From assembly GCF_029168945.1 (NCBI RefSeq), contig NC_083603.1, positions 6,448,001 through 6,512,000 on the forward strand: a stretch of 64,000 nucleotides of DNA, in the 5' to 3' direction. This DNA is from Cannabis sativa. Its lineage: Eukaryota; Streptophyta; Magnoliopsida; Rosales; Cannabaceae. Below are positions 56,263 to 64,000 of this stretch, piece after piece (within the stretch, counting starts at the first letter, position 1; each line of letters opens with the position of its first letter). The position numbers and the translations under genes are program-made. The notes beneath the pieces were generated by a model. That model did no database searches. It saw only the letters and a program-made list of their open reading frames with translations, and was not told the DNA's origin.

Positions 56263-57044
56263 TGTTGACCGAGGTTTTCGGCAACTAATAAAATATGAAT
56301 ATAATAATGAGCTGTAAGAAAGCGAGATGAAGACTTTTTACGTGGTTGGGGCGTTAATGAGCCTTAGTCCACGAGCCACTGCTATTAATGGATATCTTTA
56401 ATACAGATTTTACACTTGGGAGAATGTTTCTCTCTTTAATACAAAGAATGTTCTTGGTGAGTTTTTTCTCTCTTTGCTCTTTTGCAACCAAGATTCTTCG
56501 ACCCCATTAAATGAGCTTTGAGGGGGTATTTATAGTGTTTTGGTGGGGTAATCCCTAGAATTGTTCTTACATATGTGTCTGTAAGTATCCATAAAGTTGG
56601 GCATTTCCGATGAATATACCATGGGTGATGCATGGTCAAATCCCTAGGTGCTGTAGGGTTTTTATGGAGAATGTCCTTTTTGTCTTATGATTGACGTGAC
56701 TCTTCGCAGAGTAGCCGTCGCTAGACTTAAATGATCATTACTGTAGCGCTGTTGTTTGGGGGTTGTGCCGTCAGACTTTATTGCGTGTTACAGTCCCAAC
56801 ACGCTTCCTCCCATGCAGCATTAAATGCGACTTGATTTCTCGGGAGAGACCTGACACATCCCGGAGTGCCTTTAAGCTATGCTCGCTTCCGGGAGTACCT
56901 TGTACTCCGGGTACATCTTCCGGGACCCATGCGAATAATGCTTCCTGGTGTCATACAAGGACTTAGCAGTTTCTTCTCAAATAATTTGATCCACGTGTCC
57001 CCTCTTGACTGGTCCACGTATATTGGGCGAATTACGGAGCAACA
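56263..57044 (-). repeat. Tat 5' LTR
   Basis: 782 bp, partner of 44598-45379, followed by the GATGC target duplication and the resumed Athila gag frame. Confidence 0.92.
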
Positions 57045-57931
57045 GATGCATCGGCCAATGGTGCTATTTTGTCGAAGTCTTACAATGAAGCATTTGAGAT
57101 TTTGGAGACCATTGCAAGTAACAACTACCAATGGTCCAACACAAGAGCTCCAACAAGTAGAAAAGTGGCGGGAGTCCTTGAGGTAGATGCAATAATGGCT
57201 TTGACAGCTCAAATGGCTTCCATGACGAATGTTTTGAAGAATTTGAGTATTGGGGACGCTAAAAATATTCAACCAGCTGATGCCATTCAAAGTGATGATG
57301 TCTCATGTGTGTTTTGTGGAGAAGGGCATGCGTTTGAGAAGTGTCCATCTAATCCGGAGTCCGTTTGTTACATGGGAAATCAGAATTTTAACAGAAACAA
57401 CGGGGCATTCTCAAACTCTTACAATCAAGCCTGGAAGAATCATCCTAATTTATCTTGGGGGGGTCAAGGAGCAAGCTCAAGCACCGCACCAGCCCAAGGA
57501 AGACAAGCATATCCACCGGGTTTTTCACAACAACCCCGACATTCACAACATGCTCAAAATTCCCAACCAAGCTCTTTGGAGAGTCTAATGCGGGATTATA
57601 TGGCCAAAAATGATGCGGTGATACAAAGTCAAGCTGCCTCTCTTCGAAACTTAGAGTTGCAACTTGGACATTTGGCCAATGAATTAAAAGCTAGGCCGCA
57701 AGGTTCTTTGCCTAGTGACACGGAAAATCCAAGGAGGGATGGGAAGGAGCGATGCAATGCCACTCAGCTAAGGAGTGGCAAGAATTTGAAAAATTCTGAG
57801 GAGGAAATAAAGGGTAGTGGGGAGCCCACTTCAATCCAAATCGACGAAAAATTGAGTAACAAAAGCGCCAGAGTTTGCGATACCATCAGCTTGATACAAA
57901 GAAAGGGTCGGCAACCCGATACCAAGAATCC

Positions 57932-59065
57932 GCACCAGTATGTTCTAGTCCTAAACCACCCCTTCCATTTCCTCAAAGATTTCGGAAACAGCAGCAAGAT
58001 GGACAATTTAGGAAGTTTTTGGATGTGTTGAAACAGCTCCATATCAATATTCCCTTGGTAGAAGCGCTAGAGCAAATGCCAAATTATGTCAAGTTCTTAA
58101 AAGATATTTTGACAAAGAAAAGGAGGCTTGGCGAGTTTGAAACGGTCGCTTTGACCGAGGGCTATAGCGCTATGTTGAAGAATAAAATTCCACCTAAATT
58201 GAAAGATCCGGGCAGCTTTACAATTTCAATTTCTATTGGGGGACGGGATGTTGTAAGAGCTCTTTGTGATTTGGGAGCTAGTATTAATCTCATGCCCATG
58301 TCTATTTTCAAGAAGTTGGGAATTGGAGAAGCAAGGCCAACCACCGTCACTTTGCAACTAGCGGATCGTTCCATGGCTCATCCGGATGGAAAAATTGAAG
58401 ATGTTTTGGTACAAGTAGATAAGTTCATCTTTCCGGCGGTCTTCATTATTCTTGACTATGAGGAAGATAGGGAAGTTCCAATCATTTTAGGGAGGCCATT
58501 TCTTGCCACGGGAAGGACTTTGATAGATGTTGAAAAAGGAGAGCTCACCATGAGAGCTCAAGATGAGCAAGCCACATTCAAGGTTTTCCATCCCATACGT
58601 GGCCCGGATGCAATAGGAGAATGCTTAGCAATTGAAGATATGGATCCTAACATGGTTGAGGAGTCTAAATTCAAAGTTAGTAAGAAGGTGAGAAAGAAGA
58701 TTCTCCTTAAAGAAATTGCTAAGGATCACGAGGCACAAGAAAACAAAGACAAAGCATCAATTGACTCTAAAAAACCACCCAAAAAGAAGAGAAAGAAAAA
58801 GAAGCTTAGTAGAAAATTTCGGTCTCAAATGTTTGAAGTTGGGCAACAAGTGATTTTTTCCAACTCTTTAACGAATGCTACTCATGGACGACTAGATTCA
58901 AGGTGTGATGGATCTTTCTTGGTGGTGAGAGTATACCCCGATGGGGTGGTGGAACTTCGTGATGCACTTTCAAGAAGAAAATTCTTAGTGAAAGGCCAAG
59001 GAGTGAAGTTTGGGGGTGGAGAGGTCAACCGAGAAAAGACCTCTATCTCTTTGAAGGATGTTTGA
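57932..59065 (+). pseudogene. Athila-like protease fused to integrase C-terminus
   Basis: One open frame of about 375 codons after the gag frameshift. The N-terminal part is the end of gag (LKQLHINIPLVEALEQMPNY). Next is an aspartic protease with LCDLGASINLMPMSIFKKLG and VPIILGRPFLATG. About 100 residues later, after a Lys-rich run (KKPPKKKRKKKK), it passes without a break into MFEVGQQVIFSNS, FLVVRVYPDGVVEL and KFLVKGQGVK. These match the usual Athila integrase C-terminal module (EGDQVLLYNSR-type, VTKVFPYGAVEV-type). RT, RNase H and the catalytic core are simply absent. The clean reading frame across the join suggests either a lucky in-frame deletion or an established non-autonomous family. 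Confidence 0.78.
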
Positions 59066-62000
59066 GACTTGTAATTTGGGGGTGCCAAAAGAAAAAGAAA
59101 AAAAAAGATTGAATTGAAAAAAAAAATGAAAAATTTGGAAAAAAGAATGAAAAGAAAAAAAAAATCAATGAAGGCACCCCTTGAAAAAAAAAAAAAAAGC
59201 AAGAAGAAAAGTTAAAAATATATATATATATATATATTATAATTAGTAAATAATTGTCATGGTGAAATTGAGAAATTATTTTCTTTCAATGTGCAGGAAA
59301 TCAAGTGAAGAAGGTTGTGGAAGTGAAGAAATTTCAATTTGGGCAAAGAAATTAAGTTTGGGGTAGAAAAGTTGTGCCCAGTTGCTATAGCAATGGTTCA
59401 GCAATTTTATTTGGCAGCAAGAGTGTTCTTATATCAGGGTTTAAATGACTGTTGGTCTGATAAAAAGGAACACGTGAGAAATGTTAAGGAGGCAATCATT
59501 TGGTATGATTTTCTGTTCAGACAAATCATTGGGCTTGTACTTAGTTTTGCCTCTTGTGGATCAAGGACAGATGAGTGAATAAACAAAGTTTTCAATCTCA
59601 GTCATTTAATCAATTAGTTATGGGACTTATTTTTCTTTTTTTTAGTACACTGGGCCCCTCTTGGATTAGTTAGCAGAAGCCCAATACTCAATCCTTTGAC
59701 TCAATAATCAAACCCTATCCAACTCATTCATCATCATCCTCACTCACGACCTAAGCAGCCACCTTCATCTTCCAACAGTCAACAACCTTCGAACCACCCA
59801 GGAACTCATACCAGAACCCACTTCGACCACCTCCAAATCGAGCCCCGTAGCCATCACGCAAGTCACTCACCGCCAGCGACCCTATTACCTCCAGTCGACC
59901 CACCTCCGAAGCACCTCAGTCGAACCTCCGCCTGACTCCGACACAACCCAACAGTGACCCAGCTCCGCCTCTGTTCACATACGCCAGCAAATCCACTCCG
60001 AAGCCACCATCAATCACTTGCTGAAGCCCCACTACTGTCCATTTTTGCTAGAAACTGAGGAAGCCAGCAAGAATCTCCATTTCACCATTCCATCCACCAA
60101 CACAAATTCAAGGAGCAAGGTTAGTCCTTGAAACTGCAGTGAATCGTACTTAGGAATTGAACATGGTGAATTTGTGAACTTACACATTGGGTTTAAAGAA
60201 ACATAGAGATATTTAGTTTGAGTTGATTGTGGAATTGTCAGTGTATGGAATTGGGTGATTTGAGAAGAATAGTAGTGGAAATGTGCAATAGATGCCGAGT
60301 AGTGTGTGGCGTTGAACTGTGTGGGTGATGTAATCTGAATTTCAATGATATTTGAGAACAGTTGGGTGGCTGTAAATTTGTTTTTCTGGTGTAAATTTAG
60401 AAGCACTGTTGTTGTTGCTTGAGTAGTTTCAAACTGAAAAAAAAAGAGTAAAAGAGGGGAACAATTGTTGTGGCTGCCGAGGGTGAAAGAATTTTAATGT
60501 AAATGCTTTGAATTTGAGTCGGTGTGGTTTGGAAAGAGTGGTGATTTTTGAGCAAGATTGGAGTAAGAATATAGTAGTGTATTGTTGGAATTAGGGGGTG
60601 TTGTGGGGAAACGTTTAAAAAGAAAGAAGAGGGGGAATCTGTTGTGGTTGTTTAGTGTGCAATTGGAAAAGAAGCAAAATGTCGACAGTCAAGAAGGTCA
60701 CGCCACGATTTGAGCCAAAGTTTCCGCCGTTCCCTCAGCAAGTTCTCGACCTGTGGGCTAGGCCATCAGCTTCAAATCCGGAGGAGCCCCACGAGGACTC
60801 CGAGTAGAGGGAGTTTTCTAATACCTAAGCTATTTTATATTTTTCTGTTATGTGTTATTTTTTTTATTTCTTTTTAGTTTGTATTGTGCTCATTGTGTGT
60901 TGTCTTTTGTGTTTGAAACTTTTATTTTATGTTGTTTATGTGATTGTTAGTTTGACATTGAGAGATTTATGAGTTTTTCAGTGGCCTATTGTTCTGCTCG
61001 ATGATGATATTTTCCCCTCATTCCATTATTGTTGCGGCCTAATTTTACTTGTTGCCTTTGCATGCTGAATTGTTGGATATTATGGATGTTTCTCTTTAGT
61101 CTCTCCTCCCTAGTTTATACTTGTATTTTTCCACCATGCTTTGCATTTCTCATACGATTATTTCACATGTAATTTTAGCATCTAGAATTGGTTACTGCAT
61201 CTCCTTGAAGCGAAATCCTAGTTAGACTTGTTCCTTAGAAATGATTTAGGCCTTCCTTGAACGTTTGAGCCTTTCTAACCCTCCCTATCAATCAATTTTT
61301 CCCTAGTCACCCAAGTTTGAGCCGTTAGCCTCGTTTTGTTGTGCAACCCAATCACACATATCACATCCATCCTAAATTGCATTTCCACATATGTCCTAAC
61401 TTAATTGCTCACTTGTCAAGAGCCAAGTGTCACATTAAGTTTGGGGTGAGTGCGGTGAGTGTAATTTGTGGCGAGCTAATTCAAAATTATACTTTTAGCC
61501 ACATTGGGGACAATGTTGGGTTGCAAGTTTGGGGTGGGGGAATTAGCTCACAAGGTATATTAGTATGCATTTTTAATAACTTTCTCTTGCTATATATAAG
61601 TATAATATAGTACTAAATTCCTTTCCAGTTCAAAAAAAAAAATCAGCAAAGAAAAAAAAAATAATAAGTATATATATATTTGCAACTAAGTTTGGGGTGT
61701 TTCACCCATTTGAATTAAATAATAAAAAAAAAGAGAATAAACATAGCAAGATAAGTTAATTTTAATATCAAGTACTTGTGAGTATTGAATTAGGGAAGTG
61801 AGTCAAGAAAAAAAAAATCATTAGGAAGAGGCTCGGTTTTTGACAAGTGAAGTGGTTAGGTGTTGAGCTAGCTAAAATACATCCTTTACCATACCCTAAC
61901 CCTAAGCCTTACATTACAAGCCTAATAAAGTCCTATTGATCAAGGGGATAAGTTTAGACTACATTAGTAGAGAGGAGTGCACTAATCCAACTTATGGAGC

Positions 62001-62341
62001 TTAAATGAATGAAAAAGAAGAAAAAAGTTTAAGGTAGTTGTAGAAAGTTCAAAGTTTAGGGGGGATATACGTGTATAAATTATTGATTAGGTGACTTTTG
62101 GGAAATATCAATGTTATCCAATGACAAAAACTTTAAAGGGGCAGCATATAAAGTTATGGCAAGCAATTTCCTATTCCATTTAATTCTATTTTTTTTTTCT
62201 GAGAGCATCAATATTCGCTAGGCCATCTTGAATTTCTATAGAATCTCTCATGTGTCTTGTGTGTGAGTCTTTGTGTAAAATTTGTTGTTGTGTTTTACTT
62301 TGTTTATTTTGTGTTGTCATTGCTCGAGGACGAGCAAGATT
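59066..62341 (+). other. long noncoding 3' region of the Athila-like element
   Basis: It starts with A-rich sequence and a (TA)n run (59218-59236), then 59339-59578 is open for 79 codons without recognisable family. 59690-60050 is C-rich and unlike its surroundings. AAGTTTGGGGTG occurs repeatedly (near 61436, 61526, 61687), typical of Athila 3' regions. No env-like membrane protein can be read. Confidence 0.6.
60679..60807 (+). other. 42-codon reading frame in the Athila 3' region
   Basis: ATG to TAG, MSTVKKVTPRFEPKFPP..., basic then acidic, with higher GC than the flanks. Not in any family I know. It could be a remnant of a larger frame or a captured host fragment. Weak. Confidence 0.25.
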
Positions 62342-62343
62342 CT

Positions 62344-62356
62344 AAGTTTGGGGTGT
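62344..62356 (+). other. Athila-like polypurine tract
   Basis: AAGTTTGGGGTGT directly before the LTR start TGATAACTC. It is preceded by CTCGAGGACGAGCAAG, a common sequence at this place in Athila-type elements. Confidence 0.8.
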
Positions 62357-62830
62357 TGATAACTCTAAGATTTAGAGTTATTTTCATATCTTTAAGCTTG
62401 AATTTAATGTGAATTGTGGAGCAATTAGTGTCTAACCTATGTAATTGTGTTTAGTTTGTTGTGTCTTTGTAATAAATGGAAGTGTGTGTGTTAGTAAGTG
62501 TTAGATGGACTTATGTTGTTGTTTTTATGTGTTTTAAGTAGAAAAAAAATACAAGAATAGGTATTTGGAAATGTTTAGTTTCTTATTTTTAGATTATTTA
62601 GTTTAAAAAGTTATTTCTCAAGTTTAGAATCAAGGCTACAAATTTTTCTCATGAATTAATGTGTGACTTTATTTTATTTTTATTTGAAATTCTTGGAATT
62701 ACTTTTAGTTGATTTAACATTATTTAGTAAAAAGTCCCTGTGGAGACGAACTTTGATTACTTATCATTGTATTACTTGTTTGTGATTGTGTACACTTGCG
62801 CAATTATAAAGCAATAAAATTTTCACAACA
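62357..62830 (+). repeat. 3' LTR of the Athila-like element, internally deleted (474 bp)
   Basis: Equals the 5' LTR without 42440-43497. The join falls in ATGTTT/AGTTTC, where both deletion edges end in TTT (microhomology). Differences from the 5' LTR: about four substitutions. Confidence 0.88.
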
Positions 62831-63590
62831 ATTTTTATCTAATTTTATTTAATATACTAATTCAGTAATTATTTGTATACTAAATTATGCTCTCAGACTT
62901 TGATATTTATCAAATCACGTCCCTCGAACTTGTACATGTACTAAATTATGTCCTTAAATTTTGATATGTAACAAATCATTATTAAAATTAGAAAAAATCA
63001 TTAAATTTAACTATCTCAATAATTTTGAGAGATTTTTAACGACATTAAAAATTTAGAAACATACATGTTAAAATTTGAGAGAAAAAAATTCTAATTAGTC
63101 ATTAAATAAATGAAGGTTAAAAAAATGAAATTAACCCATATACTATTTTTTTTAACTTTTTTTCAAATTTACAAGTTTGTATTTCTAAAGTGGTTGGCAA
63201 TAAGAGTTTATGTACGTTTTTTGTAATAAGGATTTCTACGTAGAATTCCGTAAAAATGAAAAAATCCCTAAAGAAAATAGTTTATAAAAAAACATAAATA
63301 AATAAATTAGGAACAAAGAACTTAGGTGGCGTTTGGTTACTAAGTGAAAATGGAATGAGAATAGGAATAAGAATGGAAAGGAATGGAATTTTTATTCTTT
63401 TGTTTGGTAAAGCCTATGGAATCAACAACGGAATAAGAATTATCATGTTTGGTATTGTATGGAATGGAATAGAACTTTTATTATTTTGACTAAATTACCC
63501 TTTACTCTTCAAAAATTATATTTATTTTATTAAATTACTATTATTTTATGAATTGAACAAATAAATAATATTCTTAGCAAAAAAATATAT
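62831..63590. other. AT-rich intergenic with a possible MITE start
   Basis: GGTGGCGTTTGGTTACTAAGTG at about 63325-63346 resembles the CGTTTGGTAAC termini of other MITEs here, and is followed by GGAATGGAAT-rich sequence to about 63480. No second end or target duplication was found. Otherwise plain AT-rich DNA. Confidence 0.35.
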
Positions 63591-63768
63591 TTATCATGTG
63601 AGGGAAATGTGCACATTCTCAAACTTAATTATTAAAAAATAAAATAATAAAATTGCATTTAAATATTAAATACAAATACAAGAGTGAAATGTGAGGGAAA
63701 TGTGCACATTCTCAAACTTAATTATTTATCATGTGAGGGAAATGTGCACATTCTCAAACTTAATTATT
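63591..63768. repeat. three direct copies of a 38-43 bp unit in an LTR
   Basis: ATGTGAGGGAAATGTGCACA...CTTAATTATT occurs at 63591-63633, 63689-63726 and 63731-63768. The second copy is also preceded by ACAAATACAAGAGTGA, which recurs at 63793-63808, so a longer segment was copied. All lie downstream of the minus-strand TATA box. Confidence 0.88.
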
Positions 63769-63920
63769 CCAATGGGGTGAACCCCTATTTATACAAATAC
63801 AAGAGTGAGATATTAAGAAACTAAGAAAAAGGGAAACTAAGGAAAAGAGGAATGTTGATTACAATTAATGACAATAAATAAAAGATTTGGACATCCACAT
63901 AATTAATAATATTTATAACA
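63591..63920 (-). mobile_element. 3' LTR of a copia element that leaves the window
   Basis: On the minus strand an LTR starts TGTTATAAATATTATT at 63920, just left of a purine tract. It has a TATAAATA box at 63786-63793, then three copies of a 38-43 base segment. The inner LTR end is not defined. The element body should lie right of 64000. Confidence 0.65.
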
Positions 63921-63931
63921 CTCCCCCTTGG
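63921..63931 (-). other. polypurine tract of the right-edge copia element
   Basis: The minus strand reads CCAAGGGGGAG immediately before the LTR start. It shows that the element is in minus orientation and extends to the right. Confidence 0.7.
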
Positions 63932-64000
63932 ATGTCCATAATAGCTGCCTTATTAAAAATCTTGCTGAAAACTTGGTCAAAGGAAAAAGAGTATAGTGTA

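Larger units (their letters stand above)
44598..57044 (-). mobile_element. young Tat-lineage Ty3/gypsy element, 12.4 kb
   Basis: LTRs of 782 bp each (44598-45379, 56263-57044), TGTTGACCGAGG to GGAGCAACA on the plus strand, flanked by GATGC (44593-44597, 57045-57049). I see one difference between them, C at 45087 against T at 56752. Domain order on the minus strand: gag; protease-RT-RNase H; second RNase H; integrase. A second RNase H between RNase H and integrase is a mark of the Tat lineage. On the plus strand, between integrase and the 3' LTR, lies an extra intron-containing gene (46467-49617). Pol is damaged by one TAG (51840-51842) and a frame break near 51240. Confidence 0.92.
43879..58031 (+). 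pseudogene. Athila-like gag, split by the Tat element
   Basis: Starts at ATG 43879 (MNQQEDFELAPIDPEIERTF). The gag core includes FSGMPTEDPHLHLRSFLEV, LKLFPFSLRDRARSWLNTLP, then an in-frame TAG at 44365-44367, and continues DLAEKFLRKYFPPTR, QLEDESTSDAWERFKELLRK. The frame is cut after 44597 by the Tat element and resumes at 57045 in exactly the expected phase (KSYNEAFEILETIASNNYQW), then VSCVFCGEGHAFEKCPSN (zinc knuckle). It shifts frame near 57900-57940, after which the protease follows. Confidence 0.88.
42220..62830 (+). mobile_element. Athila-like gypsy element lacking RT and integrase core
   Basis: LTRs start TGATAACTCTAAG and end TTTCACAACA; ATTTT flanks both sides (42215-42219, 62831-62835). 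PBS and polypurine tract are both present. Net of the Tat insertion (44598-57044 plus its 5-base duplication) it is about 8.2 kb. It encodes gag, protease and, in the same frame, an integrase-C-terminal-like segment; RT, RNase H and the integrase core are absent. A 3.3-kb noncoding stretch follows, as in Athila elements. Gag carries a nonsense codon. The LTRs differ by about four substitutions over the shared 474 bases, and the right LTR has a 1058-bp deletion. Confidence 0.85.

Noticed and set aside
59339..59578. 79-codon frame in the Athila 3' region as an env-like gene
   Set aside because: No signal peptide, no membrane anchor and no size match to Athila env-like proteins; kept only as noncoding 3' region.

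Overview
The window is nuclear DNA of a flowering plant, most likely a eudicot. Genes carry short GT-AG introns, the intergenic DNA is very AT-rich, and both the host gene families (LEA_2/NHL, STELLO) and the repeats (Ty1/copia, Ty3/gypsy Tekay, Athila and Tat types, L1-type LINEs, hAT MITEs) are typical of angiosperms. The species cannot be named from the sequence alone.

Five host genes are supported. They are: an NDR1/HIN1-like LEA_2 membrane protein (1111-1857, +); a small three-exon protein of unknown function (2949-3574, -); a complete three-exon STELLO-type Golgi glycosyltransferase-like gene (5942-8591, -); a five-exon plant protein of unknown function with a helix-turn-helix-like C-terminus (31317-33075, +); and a 106-residue single-exon protein (34635-34955, +).

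Most of the rest is nested transposons. Nest 1 (about 9475-15658) is a truncated copia element on the minus strand. It is interrupted by two hAT MITEs and one 1878-bp solo LTR, each with a target-site duplication (TSD). Nest 2 (15958-29990) is a 5'-truncated minus-strand LINE. It is split by a second solo LTR of the same family (1879 bp net), which is split in turn by a full-length but frame-broken Tekay-like gypsy element (17286-26139). Then come two related palindromic MITEs (30047-31117), two host genes, (CT)n tracts, a 192-bp hAT MITE, and fragments of copia, Athila pol, a Tekay LTR and a LINE tail (38076-42082).

Nest 3 (42220-62830) is an Athila-like element. It keeps gag, protease and an integrase C-terminus but no reverse transcriptase or integrase core. 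A very young Tat-lineage gypsy element (44598-57044) sits in its gag. The two 782-bp LTRs of the Tat element differ by one base as read by eye. Its gag and protease-RT-RNase H reading frames are long and open, but pol has one in-frame TAG and one frame break. It also carries an oppositely oriented, intron-containing gene (46467-49617) with its own TATA box, and a 36-bp hairpin-forming minisatellite between the two converging coding units.

The right edge (63591-64000) is the 3' LTR and polypurine tract of another minus-strand copia element that continues outside the window. No tRNA, rRNA or CRISPR array was seen. All alignments and splice predictions were done by eye.
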